Source: an uncultured Eubacteriales bacterium (GTDB taxonomy: Bacteria; Bacillota; Clostridia; Lachnospirales; Lachnospiraceae). From it: a stretch of DNA of 64,000 nt. The notes beneath the pieces were generated by a model, which saw nothing but the letters and a program-made list of their open reading frames with translations, made no database searches and was not told where the DNA came from. The stretch is taken from positions 124,001-188,000 of the forward strand of contig CASFBK010000005.1 of assembly GCA_949292785.1 (NCBI GenBank), given 5' to 3'. Positions 24,992 to 34,188 of the stretch are shown one piece after another. Each line of letters starts with the position of its first letter. Position 1 is the first letter of the stretch. The translations under genes were made by a program, and so were the position numbers.

Positions 24992-26179
24992 CTATACATA
25001 CATCCTCCAATAATGTTTTGGGTCCTGATAGTTTGCACGTTCCACTCCATTCGTCAGCATATCATGTACGCTATTTTGGGGCTGTTCATACACCGGTCCC
25101 TGATGATTCCAAAACATTTTTGCAGTGGACAGAGCGCAGATACGGTCCACCGGATAACTGCATCTGCTATATTCTCCCGTACTATAGCAAGTTGCAGAGG
25201 ATTCAAACAGAAGATAGGTATTTTCTCCATCACATACAAGCTCTTCTGACATTGGCGGAAACTTACAGGAGCCATAATTGTAAAACAAATTCCGCTCACT
25301 GCATATATCCTTTGCCACCTGGTAAAAATAAATTTCAGAATGGAAATAACGTCCTTTGGAGGTAGATACCGCCATATATGTGTTTCCTTCACTTTCCATG
25401 AAAGAAACCCCATTCGCAAAACCCGGTATGGAGATTTGCTCCTGTTTTAAAAGCTTTAACTGTTCTCCTTCTATAATATCATAGCTCCTTAAAGTTCCCT
25501 TTCCACTGCTGCGATTAGAATAGGTACCTACCCAGATACGATTATCATGATAAGTGATAAAGGATGCCACTGCTCCACATTCTACGTTTTGTGTATAATC
25601 ATCCAGATAATAGCTGTTTTCTTCGGATTCTGCCGCTTTTTTTATAATGTCATAATCAATGACACTGCACTTGCGGGTGGTACTTTTTGCAATCCAGACA
25701 CGCTTGCCATCGTATGTGATGCCGCCCACATGGTTTGCATCCGGAAGTACGATGGTGGTCATCAACTGACGATTGGTGGGATTTTCATTTGATAACACAT
25801 ATATCACAGAATTCGCTCCGGTATTGTCATATGCCGTCACCAGCATATAGTCCTCTGCGATGCAGATTCCCTGGGGCACCATCTGCGTACTGATACTTCC
25901 CATTACATCTGTTGCCGCAAGTCCCGGAATTGCAGTAGAATATTCTTCTTTATAGAGACTCTGAAAGGTTCTGTAACGGTTCAAGGTTTTTTCAAATTCT
26001 TCATTATATCGATATCCCGTACTGGTAACATTTTGAGCCGAAACGTTTCTTTCCAGGTTGTGTAAAAAGGAAACGACCACACGAGACCTGCCTCCTGCTA
26101 CCGCAAGAAGCCACCATGCAGTCGTTATTACTGATAGGATAATACTATATTTTAAAAATCTTTCCGTATTTTTTCTCAT
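24992..26179 (-). CDS. Membrane-anchored extracytoplasmic beta-propeller-like protein
   Basis: 395 residues. One N-terminal span (YSIILSVITTAWWLLAVAGG, residues 11-30) anchors it outside the cell. The rest shows repeated strands of a propeller: GICIAEDYMLVTAYDNTGAN, VGGITYDGKRVWIAKST, ASFITYHDNRIWVGTYSN, GVSFMESEGNTYMAVSTSKG. It resembles uncharacterised secreted proteins of Lachnospiraceae. No catalytic motif seen; a binding or scaffolding role is likely. Single gene. Confidence 0.7.
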   Translation of the reverse strand: MRKNTERFLKYSIILSVITTAWWLLAVAGGRSRVVVSFLHNLERNVSAQNVTSTGYRYNEEFEKTLNRYRTFQSLYKEEYSTAIPGLAATDVMGSISTQMVPQGICIAEDYMLVTAYDNTGANSVIYVLSNENPTNRQLMTTIVLPDANHVGGITYDGKRVWIAKSTTRKCSVIDYDIIKKAAESEENSYYLDDYTQNVECGAVASFITYHDNRIWVGTYSNRSSGKGTLRSYDIIEGEQLKLLKQEQISIPGFANGVSFMESEGNTYMAVSTSKGRYFHSEIYFYQVAKDICSERNLFYNYGSCKFPPMSEELVCDGENTYLLFESSATCYSTGEYSRCSYPVDRICALSTAKMFWNHQGPVYEQPQNSVHDMLTNGVERANYQDPKHYWRMYV

Positions 26180-26397
26180 ATGCTGTCTCCACCTTTGCTG
26201 TTATACCATCATTGCCTCGATATATGGTATGGTATTATGTCCATCCGGGCGGTATAATGTCATCAGACATCATACTGCATTTTGTACAATTTATCTTCTT
26301 GTAATTATAGTATAACCAATTTTTATTTAGACAGCATTAACAAAAAATGTACAATTTGTAAACATTTTTTATTCATTTAATCCAATTTATTCCATTT

Positions 26398-26943
26398 TTA
26401 TTTTTTAACTTTTTTACAAATACATTCTACCAGAGCTTCTTCCGACGGCATCTTCCCTATGCCAACATCACCATTTGCCAACATTCCCTCTTCCGGGGAA
26501 ATGATTTCATAGCCGAACCGTTTCAGTTTTTGCAAGTTTTCCTGCAGGATTGGATTCTGATACATATTATGATTCATAGATGGCGAGACCAAAATAGGAC
26601 AAGCACATGCCATCACGGTAGTGGTGAGCATATCATCCGCAATTCCATTGGCGATTTTTCCAATCACATCGGCAGTAGCCGGAGCTATCAGTACCAAATC
26701 TGCCTGCTTTCCCAGAGATACATGTTCTACCGAAAATTCAAAGTTCCGGTCAAAGGTGTCTATGAGACATTTGTTTCCCGTCAGGGTTTCAAAAGTAATT
26801 GGTGTTGCAAAGTTCGTGGCATTTTTCGTCATGAGCACATGAACATTACAATGGAGCTTTTTTAGCTGCCGTGCCACATTAGGCATCTTATAGGCTGCAA
26901 TCCCTCCGGATACTGCCAATAATACCGTTTTTCCCTGTAACAT
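26398..26943 (-). CDS. coaC: Stand-alone phosphopantothenoylcysteine decarboxylase
   Basis: 181 residues of the HFCD flavoprotein fold, beginning MLQGKTVLLAVSGGIAAYKM (FMN site). The catalytic histidine is in FEFSVEHVSLG, the substrate-binding PSMNHNMYQNP motif is present, and the Cys-containing lid is around VMACACPIL. It decarboxylates 4'-phosphopantothenoylcysteine in CoA synthesis. Most bacteria fuse this domain to CoaB (about 400 residues total); here the CoaB half is absent and no separate coaB is in the window, as in Firmicutes with split genes. It follows panD by 29 bases. Confidence 0.9.
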   Translation of the reverse strand: MLQGKTVLLAVSGGIAAYKMPNVARQLKKLHCNVHVLMTKNATNFATPITFETLTGNKCLIDTFDRNFEFSVEHVSLGKQADLVLIAPATADVIGKIANGIADDMLTTTVMACACPILVSPSMNHNMYQNPILQENLQKLKRFGYEIISPEEGMLANGDVGIGKMPSEEALVECICKKVKK

Positions 26944-26972
26944 ATTTTCTCCTTTTTCTATCCTGCTTATGC

Positions 26973-27359
26973 CTACATGGAAATCTGTCCATGCTTTTCG
27001 TACGTGGTTATTTTTTGAATTTTATTTTCTTCGTCTACAAATACTACCTGTGGGTGGAACTCTTTTGCTTCTTCCGGTGTCATCTGGGCATATGCCATAA
27101 TAATAACGTGGTCTCCGGTCAATACCTGTCTTGCAGCTGCGCCGTTTAAACATATCATGCCGCTGCCCGGTTCTCCTGCTATGGTATAGGTCTCGAAACG
27201 ATTTCCATTTTCCACATCTACAATCTGGACATTTTCATATTCTAAAATACCGGCTGCTGCCATAAGCTCCGGGTCTACGGTAATGCTTCCTACATAGTTC
27301 AGCTCTGCTTGTTTTACCACTGCACGGTGGATTTTTCCTTTTAACATTTTTAAGTACAT
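26973..27359 (-). CDS. panD: Aspartate 1-decarboxylase
   Basis: 128 residues, normal for PanD. The self-cleavage site is [10 protein letters not shown], where the Gly-Ser bond breaks to give the pyruvoyl cofactor at Ser25. Other signatures are [11 protein letters not shown] and [10 protein letters not shown]. It makes beta-alanine from aspartate for pantothenate. Ribosome site AAAGGAG. It is separated from panC by 246 bases holding two terminators and two repeats, so panD-coaC may be a partly separate unit. Confidence 0.97.
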   Translation of the reverse strand: MYLKMLKGKIHRAVVKQAELNYVGSITVDPELMAAAGILEYENVQIVDVENGNRFETYTIAGEPGSGMICLNGAAARQVLTGDHVIIMAYAQMTPEEAKEFHPQVVFVDEENKIQKITTYEKHGQISM

Positions 27360-27400
27360 TTTAAGCTCCTTTCTTTAAATGATTTACGTTGTGTACTATT

Positions 27401-27466
27401 TAGAACAGGCGGGATTCCGCTTGGCTCCATCCCGCTTGGGCTAAACGCCCAACATCTTTCATGAAA
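27401..27466 (-). repeat. Terminator-linked intergenic repeat, unit 2
   Basis: Minus strand: GATGTTGGGCGTTTAGCCCA, then AAGCGGGATGGAGCCAAGCG, then GAATCCCGCCTGTTCTA. It contains a GGGC/GCCC mini-hairpin and a GCGGGAT/ATCCCGC hairpin. Nearly the same as 27484-27553 and related to 19751-19803. Confidence 0.75.
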
Positions 27467-27491
27467 AACTGTTCTGTATCTTTTAGAACAG
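27463..27491 (-). terminator. Second terminator between panC and panD
   Basis: CTGTTCT/AGAACAG stem followed by TTTTTC on the minus strand, lying between two repeat units. Confidence 0.7.
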
Positions 27492-27553
27492 CAAGCTCGA
27501 TTCCGCTTCGCTTCATCTCCCTTGGGCTAAACGCCCAACATCTTTCACAAAAA
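27484..27553 (-). repeat. Terminator-linked intergenic repeat, unit 1
   Basis: Minus strand: GATGTTGGGCGTTTAGCCCA, AAGGGAGATGAAGCGAAGCG, GAATCGAGCTTGCTGTTCTA. Same order as unit 2 and as the block downstream of the carB terminator. Confidence 0.75.
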
Positions 27554-27590
27554 GCAGTCTCCTGCAGGCAAGCCTGCTCGCCTGCTTTTT
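27548..27590 (-). terminator. panC terminator
   Basis: AAAAAGCAG pairs with CTGCTTTTT around a GC-rich core (GCAGGC/GCCTGC), 16 bases after the panC stop. Confidence 0.78.
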
Positions 27591-27605
27591 CCGAAATCTG
27601 CTGTT

Positions 27606-28448
27606 CTAAATAGTTACAAAGTTATCAATCAGTCTTGTTTTTCCAATATAAACTGCGGTTGCAACCAGAACCGGAGCATCTATGGTCTCTACCGGCTCTA
27701 AGTTCTCAGCATCTACGATTTCTACATAGTCTATCTTTGCCAACGGCTCTGTCTCCATATGTTCGATAATTGCTTCCCGCACCTTGGCTGTATTCTTTTC
27801 GCCGGCTTCTATCATTTCTTTTCCCAAGGTCAGGGATTTATTTAAGATAAGAGCTGCCTTACGTTCTTCTTCATTCAAATAAGTATTTCTGGAGCTTAAC
27901 GCAAGTCCGTCTGCTTCTCTTACAATGGGACATCCTACAATGGTAATGTCAAAGTTCAAGTCACGCACCATACGCTTGATCACTGCAAGCTGCTGGGCAT
28001 CCTTCTGTCCAAAATAAGCACGGTCCGGTGTTACGATATTAAAAAGCTTGGATACTACTGTGCATACTCCGGAAAAATGTACTGGTCTTGTTTTTCCACA
28101 AAGTCCCTTTGTCAGCTTATCCATATCCACAAAGGTGCATTTATCCGGGAAATACATCTCTTCCGGTTCCGGATGAAAGATAATGTCCGCTCCGGCTGCT
28201 TCACAAAGCGCCGCATCTCTTTCAATATCTCTTGGATAGCTGGAGAGGTCTTCGTTTGCGCCGAACTGGGTAGGATTGACAAAATCGCTGACTACTACCT
28301 TGTCGTTTTCGGATACTGCCTTTACAATCAGGCTCTTATGTCCATCATGGAGATAGCCCATCGTAGGAACAAGTCCTACGGTAAGTCCTTCTCTTTTCCA
28401 TCCCTTAATGATAGGGCGGAGTTCTTCGATTGTTTTTATAATTTTCAT
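27606..28448 (-). CDS. panC: Pantothenate synthetase
   Basis: 280 residues. The nucleotidyltransferase HIGH-type motif is VPTMGYLHDGHKSLI, followed by NPTQFGANEDLSSYPR and the KMSKS-like LALSSRNTYL. It joins pantoate and beta-alanine using ATP. Start ATG 28448 follows GGGAG; it is 14 bases after the panB stop, so the pair is coupled. Confidence 0.97.
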   Translation of the reverse strand: MKIIKTIEELRPIIKGWKREGLTVGLVPTMGYLHDGHKSLIVKAVSENDKVVVSDFVNPTQFGANEDLSSYPRDIERDAALCEAAGADIIFHPEPEEMYFPDKCTFVDMDKLTKGLCGKTRPVHFSGVCTVVSKLFNIVTPDRAYFGQKDAQQLAVIKRMVRDLNFDITIVGCPIVREADGLALSSRNTYLNEEERKAALILNKSLTLGKEMIEAGEKNTAKVREAIIEHMETEPLAKIDYVEIVDAENLEPVETIDAPVLVATAVYIGKTRLIDNFVTI

Positions 28449-28462
28449 TGTTTTTCTCCCAT

Positions 28463-29290
28463 CTAATACAGTTTCTCTATCACATCATCGTCTATTTTAA
28501 AGGTGTGTTCCTCCGCTGGGAATGCACCGCTTTTTACTTCTTCCGTGTACTTCGCAAAAGCTGCCTTCATCTGTTCTCCAATCTGCGCAAAATGCTTTAC
28601 GAACTTTGGCTTGAAGTCGCTGAACATTGCAAGCATATCCTGATATACCAGCACCTGTCCGTCACAGCCTGCACCTGCTCCGATACCAATGGTTGGTATC
28701 TTTACCTTTTTACTGATGAGCTCTGCCAGCTTTGCCGGTACACCTTCGAGTACCATTGCCACCGCACCTGCTTCTTCTATTGCAAGGGCATCCTCTAATA
28801 ATTTTTTTGCTGCTGCTTCTGTTTTTCCCTGCACCTTAAATCCACCAAAGACATTTACAGACTGTGGGGTTAATCCCAGATGACCGACTACCGGAATCGA
28901 TGCATTGGTGATGGCACGAATATGCTCTGCCACTTCGCTTCCACCTTCTAATTTTACTGCCTGCGCGCGTCCTTCTTTCATCAGTCTTCCTGCATTTACT
29001 ACTGCATCGTAGACGGAAGTCTGATAAGACATAAATGGCATATCTGCCACAAGCAGAGCGTTTTTTGTTCCCCTTGCCACAGCGGCAGTATGATGAATCA
29101 TATCCTCCATGGTAACAGACAGAGTATCCTCGTATCCTAACATTACCATACCAAGGGAGTCTCCCACCAAAATCATATTAATTCCTGCTTCATCAATTAA
29201 CTTTGCGGTAGAATAATCATAAGCGGTAAGCATGGTAAGCTTCTCGCCATTTTCTTTTGCCTGTTGAATGGTTATTACTGTGTTCTTCAT
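28463..29290 (-). CDS. panB: Ketopantoate hydroxymethyltransferase
   Basis: 275 residues from ATG 29290 behind AGGAGG; an in-frame ATG 18 bases earlier overlaps the panG stop and is less likely. Motifs: [34 protein letters not shown] (metal and ketopantoate site) and [12 protein letters not shown]. It transfers a one-carbon unit from methylene-THF to 2-oxoisovalerate. Second gene of the pan operon. Confidence 0.97.
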   Translation of the reverse strand: MKNTVITIQQAKENGEKLTMLTAYDYSTAKLIDEAGINMILVGDSLGMVMLGYEDTLSVTMEDMIHHTAAVARGTKNALLVADMPFMSYQTSVYDAVVNAGRLMKEGRAQAVKLEGGSEVAEHIRAITNASIPVVGHLGLTPQSVNVFGGFKVQGKTEAAAKKLLEDALAIEEAGAVAMVLEGVPAKLAELISKKVKIPTIGIGAGAGCDGQVLVYQDMLAMFSDFKPKFVKHFAQIGEQMKAAFAKYTEEVKSGAFPAEEHTFKIDDDVIEKLY

Positions 29291-29304
29291 GTTTCCTCCT
29301 ATTT

Positions 29305-30156
29305 TCACTTACTTTCTTTTAACAGCCGCTCTATGCTACAATAATCCCTGTTTGGATTTTTCTCCTTCGCCAGCTCTGTCACCAGATTTCCCACTGCCCG
29401 ATAGGACTGATTCCATAACGGATATTGTAATGCTTGCAGATGTTTTTCTACCGTTTCTTTATCCCCTCGTTCAATGGGACCGGTCAGCGCTTCCTGACAC
29501 CCCTGCGAAAATATGGTGTTGACGCTGTTTTTTACCAATGGCTCTAACATCTGATAGGCAGTTTCCTGAGAAATCCCGGATTCCTTCAACAGTTCAACCG
29601 CCATCCACAAAAGTCCGGTCAGCTGATTGCTTGCTACGCTGGCAGCCGCATGGTACTTCACCTTTGCTTCTGTCGGAATCTGCACAATCTGGTTTGGCAA
29701 AAGCCGGAACAATCCCTGCATCTGCTGTAACGCTTCGGAATCTCCTTCTACCGTAAAGAGCGCTTCTGTTAAGTTTTGATAAGCTGTGAATTTATTACTG
29801 AACGCGTAAATGGGATGGACAGAACAGACAACTGCGCCCGTACCCTCCTTGTTGGAAAAAATATCACTTGATAATGAACCACTAAAGTGGCATATGACTT
29901 TGCCTTTCACATTCTTTTTCGCAATGCAATCCCATATCTCTTTTATTGCTCCATCGGTTGTGGTAATAAACAGGGTATCGCTTACTTCAATCAGTGAATC
30001 TAAATCCTTAAAATAATCTGTGTTGCAAAACTGTGCCGCCTCGCGGGCATTATCCGGGGTTCTGCTGTAGAATCCACGTATCTTGCCACCATGAACTGTA
30101 ATATATTTTCCCATGGTAATTCCCACTCTTCCGGCACCTATAATTCCTATCTTTAT
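29305..30156 (-). CDS. panG: PanG-type (DUF2520) ketopantoate reductase, AUA start
   Basis: Read from an ATA codon at 30154-30156 it gives 283 residues beginning with the full Rossmann strand-loop (I/M)[17 protein letters not shown]. The first in-frame ATG (30126) would delete the GxGxxG nucleotide site, and a TAG lies upstream with no ATG, GTG or TTG between. A GGAGG site sits nine bases before the ATA. The C-terminal part ([29 protein letters not shown]) is the DUF2520 helical domain. DUF2520 proteins of pan operons have been described as PanG ketopantoate reductases, which fits, because no panE is present here and panB-panC follow at once. AUA starts are very rare; a G-to-A mutation of ATG or a sequence error are alternatives. 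Confidence 0.78.
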   Translation of the reverse strand: MKIGIIGAGRVGITMGKYITVHGGKIRGFYSRTPDNAREAAQFCNTDYFKDLDSLIEVSDTLFITTTDGAIKEIWDCIAKKNVKGKVICHFSGSLSSDIFSNKEGTGAVVCSVHPIYAFSNKFTAYQNLTEALFTVEGDSEALQQMQGLFRLLPNQIVQIPTEAKVKYHAAASVASNQLTGLLWMAVELLKESGISQETAYQMLEPLVKNSVNTIFSQGCQEALTGPIERGDKETVEKHLQALQYPLWNQSYRAVGNLVTELAKEKNPNRDYCSIERLLKESK

Positions 30157-30336
30157 ATGTATTCGCCTCCATTTCCTCCTTCTGCACTACGCATGAACCT
30201 GAAAAGGGATGGCATTATCAAAATGATACAGTTTCTTTCCAGAATACCGTTCGTTAATAAATTAACACATATGGGAATCTTTTACAACACATTTACTTTA
30301 AGTTCTGGATTTTGTACATAAAAATAATAAGAACTG

Positions 30337-31035
30337 CTATTCCAATTCTTCTTCTGCACTCTCCTCCATCAACCGCATACCTGCTGTTGCAGATACCGGC
30401 AGGGAAAATACAATGGACTTTGCCTTGCTTTCTAAACCTGCCTTATCCATAATGGCTTTCATAATCTCGTTCTTCTGTTCTTTCTTTACTACAATAAACA
30501 CCATTTCTTTTTCTGCTACCAGGGTAACTCCAAGGAATTTTTCTGCTTTTTCCACTCCTGTTCCCTTTGCATGAATGACCGTACCTCCTGCTGCATGTAC
30601 CTCTCTCGCCGCATCCATCACAAGCTCCGTATATCCCTGATTTGCAATCGTAACCAAAAGTTCGTATTTTGTTTCTTTCAATGTGGATTCCTCCTCTTTT
30701 ACAAATTCCTGTCCGCTGGTAAGATAATTCAATGCCTTTTTTCCACCAATACTGCTTAATGGCACCAGAAATGCAATTCCCATTCCGGGTAAATCAATCT
30801 GCATTTTCTTTTGCAGATCATGCTTTACTTCCCGCCATTTTTCATTGGTAACAATATGAAACAGTACACTCTTCTCGTTTCCCTCTAATCCAAAATAATC
30901 CAAAATCTCACTGGCGGCAGTCCCCATACCTACCGTTACTGCTGAGATATCCAATCCTTTTTCTTTATAAAAATGTACAAACTTTTTGGCAAGATTACGA
31001 TTGGTAATCGTAACCATCATATGAAGCTGACTCAT
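30337..31035 (-). CDS. Tandem P-II-like regulator of the DUF1538 transporter
   Basis: 232 residues made of two GlnB-like ferredoxin folds. The first begins HMMVTITNRNLAKKFVHFYK and the second YELLVTIANQGYTELVMDAA; each ends with a strand pair (VLFHIVTNEKW, MVFIVVKKEQ). The GTGVEKAEKFLG loop corresponds to a P-II T-loop region. It is encoded 55 bases after a DUF1538 membrane protein, an association seen widely, and P-II proteins typically gate transporters in response to nucleotides. Ligand unknown. Confidence 0.82.
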   Translation of the reverse strand: MSQLHMMVTITNRNLAKKFVHFYKEKGLDISAVTVGMGTAASEILDYFGLEGNEKSVLFHIVTNEKWREVKHDLQKKMQIDLPGMGIAFLVPLSSIGGKKALNYLTSGQEFVKEEESTLKETKYELLVTIANQGYTELVMDAAREVHAAGGTVIHAKGTGVEKAEKFLGVTLVAEKEMVFIVVKKEQKNEIMKAIMDKAGLESKAKSIVFSLPVSATAGMRLMEESAEEELE

Positions 31036-31089
31036 TTTTTCATCCTTTCTTACTGTTCATAACCGTTCCGACCATGCCATCTTTTGTTA

Positions 31090-32616
31090 CTATAATTCAA
31101 TAATTGCATCCTCATCCATTTCTGCATAAGCATACTCCACAGGTGACAAATCGCGTCTGCTCTCTTTTACCTTATAAATCATTCCCAGTATCTGAATGGT
31201 AATCAGAGGCGTCATGGCAACCATTGCTACCACGCCAAACGCATCGGTTGCCAAATCACCACCTACCGCAAGGCAGGCTCCCTGGGCAAGAGGCAGTAAA
31301 AACGTTGCTGTCATGGGTCCGGAAGCTACTCCACCAGAGTCAAAGGCAATCGCCGTAAATATCTTCGGCACAAAAAACGATAGTCCGATTGCAATGGCAT
31401 AGCCCGGTATTAAGAAGTAAAGTAATGGAATACCACAAATAATACGAAGCATAGAAAGTCCGATGGACAATGCTACACCAATAGAAAGACTGGTACCCAT
31501 GGCACTTGCAGGAATCGCACCGTCTGTAATCTCTTCTACCTGATGATTCAACACATAGACTGCCGGCTCTGCCTTTACAATAAAGTATCCCATCAACGCA
31601 CCTACCGGAACAATAATCCAACGATAATCCAAAGATGCTAACATCTGTCCTAAATAATTTCCCGATGGAATAAAACCTACATTTGCACCAGTTAAAAATA
31701 ATACCAGTCCAATGTATGTGTAAATCAATCCAATTACGATTTTCGTCAGAACTTTTTTAGAAAGTTTTAAGGAGAAAATCTGAAACACCCCGAAAAATAC
31801 TATAATCGGAAGCAGGGAAATTGCAATTTCTTTTATGTATGCAGGCAGCTCAGTTCCAAACATTTTCCACAATTCTACGGAATCGCTGATTTCCGGAATG
31901 GCATTTAAGGCATATGCGTTTTCTCCCGGCTCATAAATCATTCCCAGAATCAATACTGCCAGAATCGGTCCGATAGAGCACAATGCCACCAGTCCGAAGC
32001 TGTCATTGGCTGCATGCTGGTCATTACGAATGGAAGAAATACCAATTCCTAACGCCATGATAAATGGTACTGTCATTGGACCGGTTGTTACTCCACCGGA
32101 GTCAAAGGCAACTCCACGAAAGCTTTCCGGCACCAAAAATACCAGTCCGAATATAACCAAATAGAAAATTACCAGAAGCGGAGGAAGGGCAATTCCAAGA
32201 AGCATACGCAAGATTGCAAGCACTAAGAAAAATCCTACGCCCGCTGCCACTGCCAAAATCAACGTGGCATTCGGTACAGACGGAACCTGTTGTGCTAAGA
32301 CCTGAAGGTCCGGTTCCGAAATCGTAATAATAAATCCAAGAATAAAAGACAATAAAACAATTACCAGGATATTTTTACTCTGGGTCATTCTGGTTCCCAG
32401 ACGTTCCCCCATTGGAGTCATTGACATTTCAGCCCCTAATGTAAAAAACATCATTCCAATAATTAAAAAGACTGCTCCAATTAAGAAACTCAAAAGAATA
32501 CTTGGTGTAATGGGCGCAATGGTGAAGCTTAGAATAAGTACGATTCCAATGATAGGCAGCACCGCCCGCAATGCCTCCTCCAGCTTCTTTTTTAACTTTC
32601 CTGTGTATTTTTCCAA
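31090..32616 (-). CDS. DUF1538 integral membrane protein
   Basis: 508 residues from TTG 32616, seven bases after GAGG; a further TTG at 32646 is possible but lacks a ribosome site. About twelve membrane spans arranged as two repeats, each with the motif AFDSGGV(T/A)(T/S)GPMT (residues about 180 and 430). That repeat is the DUF1538 signature. The transported ion or solute is unknown. The P-II-like partner gene suggests tight control by metabolite or nucleotide levels. Confidence 0.88.
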   Translation of the reverse strand: MEKYTGKLKKKLEEALRAVLPIIGIVLILSFTIAPITPSILLSFLIGAVFLIIGMMFFTLGAEMSMTPMGERLGTRMTQSKNILVIVLLSFILGFIITISEPDLQVLAQQVPSVPNATLILAVAAGVGFFLVLAILRMLLGIALPPLLVIFYLVIFGLVFLVPESFRGVAFDSGGVTTGPMTVPFIMALGIGISSIRNDQHAANDSFGLVALCSIGPILAVLILGMIYEPGENAYALNAIPEISDSVELWKMFGTELPAYIKEIAISLLPIIVFFGVFQIFSLKLSKKVLTKIVIGLIYTYIGLVLFLTGANVGFIPSGNYLGQMLASLDYRWIIVPVGALMGYFIVKAEPAVYVLNHQVEEITDGAIPASAMGTSLSIGVALSIGLSMLRIICGIPLLYFLIPGYAIAIGLSFFVPKIFTAIAFDSGGVASGPMTATFLLPLAQGACLAVGGDLATDAFGVVAMVAMTPLITIQILGMIYKVKESRRDLSPVEYAYAEMDEDAIIEL

Positions 32617-32784
32617 ATGACCGCCTCTCTTTCTGTTTGAATACAACCACTTACTAGCGAAGCGCTGTTGATTGTTTACATAATATTTGGTTTCTATTCT
32701 ATCATACCTCTTAGGAAGAACGCAAAATTTTTTTCAATCTTAGCATTTTCTTTGCACCTTATACAACAAAATCTTTCCTATGAT

Positions 32785-32827
32785 ATAAAAACCCCTTTAC
32801 ACCAGCACCTTTGCTGATATAAAGGGT
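32785..32827 (-). terminator. serS terminator
   Basis: Minus strand ACCCTTTATATCAGC and GCTGGTGTAAAGGGGT pair around AAAGGT and are followed by TTTTT. Confidence 0.85.
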
Positions 32828-32852
32828 CTATTATTTCTATATTGCAAAACAA

Positions 32853-34133
32853 TTATGGTACGATTTTTTCTGTTCCACCCATATATGGACGCAGTGCCTC
32901 CGGAATCCGTACACTTCCATCTGCCTGTAAATTGTTTTCCAAAAAGGCAATAAGCATACGTGGCGGAGCTACTACCGTATTATTCAACGTATGTGCAAAG
33001 TATTTTCCGTCTTTTCCATTGACACGGATTTTCAAACGGCGTGCCTGAGCATCACCCAGATTGGAACAGCTTCCTACTTCGAAATATTTCTTCTGTCTTG
33101 GAGACCATGCTTCTACATCAATGGACTTCACCTTAAGGTCTGCCAAATCACCGGAACAACATTCCAATGTACGCACCGGAATATCCAGAGAACGGAACAG
33201 GTCTACGGTGTTCTGCCACAATTTATCAAACCACATTTTAGAATCTTCCGGCTTACATACCACAATCATTTCCTGCTTCTCAAACTGATGGATTCGGTAT
33301 ACCCCACGTTCTTCAATGCCGTGAGCGCCCTTTTCCTTACGGAAGCATGGGGAATAGCTGGTCAGTGTCTGAGGCAGCTGCTCTTCGTTTAAAATCGTAT
33401 CAATAAACTTACCAATCATGGAGTGTTCGCTGGTTCCGATTAAGTACAGGTCTTCTCCTTCGATTTTATACATCATTTCATCCATTTCCTTGAAGCTCAT
33501 AACACCGCTTACTACATTGCTTCTTATCATAAAAGGCGGTACACAATAAGTAAATCCACGGTTAATCATAAAGTCTCTTGCGTAGGAAATTACTGCGGAA
33601 TGAATTCTTGCAATGTCTCCCATCAGATAATAGAATCCGTTTCCTGCTACCTTTCTTGCACTGTCTAAGTCAAGTCCGTTGAAGCTTTCCATAATTTCTG
33701 CATGATATGGAATCTCAAAATCCGGCACTACCGGCTCTCCATACTTCTCTACTTCTACGTTCTCACTGTCATCTTTTCCGATTGGTACCGACGGGTCAAT
33801 GATGTTTGGAATAGTCATCATAATTTTGGTAACCTTTTCCTGAAGCTCTGCTTCCTGCTTCTCTAATTCTGCCAGACGGTCTGCACTTGCATTTACCTGT
33901 GCCTTTACTGCTTCTGCCTCATCCTTTTTGCCTTGTCCCATCAAAGCACCTATCTGCTTAGACAGCTTCTTACGCTCTGCACGAAGAGAATCTGCTTCCT
34001 GCTGGGTCTTTCTTGCCTGTGCATCCAGTTCGATAACCTCATCTACTAATGGGAGCTTCGTATCCTGGAACTTATTACGAATATTCTGTTTTACCACTTC
34101 CGGATTTTCTCTTAAAAATTTTAAATCTATCAT
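32853..34133 (-). CDS. serS: Seryl-tRNA synthetase
   Basis: 426 residues from MIDLKFLRENPEVVKQNIRN at ATG 34133 (AGGAGGAAGAAC upstream); a longer frame is open through the T-box but is not coding. Residues about 30-100 form the tRNA-binding coiled-coil arm. Class II motif 2 is SPCFRKEKGAHG...YRIHQFEKQE and motif 3 is LNNTVVAPPRMLIAFLEN. It charges tRNA-Ser. Control is by a T-box riboswitch. Confidence 0.98.
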   Translation of the reverse strand: MIDLKFLRENPEVVKQNIRNKFQDTKLPLVDEVIELDAQARKTQQEADSLRAERKKLSKQIGALMGQGKKDEAEAVKAQVNASADRLAELEKQEAELQEKVTKIMMTIPNIIDPSVPIGKDDSENVEVEKYGEPVVPDFEIPYHAEIMESFNGLDLDSARKVAGNGFYYLMGDIARIHSAVISYARDFMINRGFTYCVPPFMIRSNVVSGVMSFKEMDEMMYKIEGEDLYLIGTSEHSMIGKFIDTILNEEQLPQTLTSYSPCFRKEKGAHGIEERGVYRIHQFEKQEMIVVCKPEDSKMWFDKLWQNTVDLFRSLDIPVRTLECCSGDLADLKVKSIDVEAWSPRQKKYFEVGSCSNLGDAQARRLKIRVNGKDGKYFAHTLNNTVVAPPRMLIAFLENNLQADGSVRIPEALRPYMGGTEKIVP

Positions 34134-34188
34134 GTTCTTCCTCCTGAAAAAATAAAGAATTCTGCTTGCGGAATCCTGGCTGCACATA

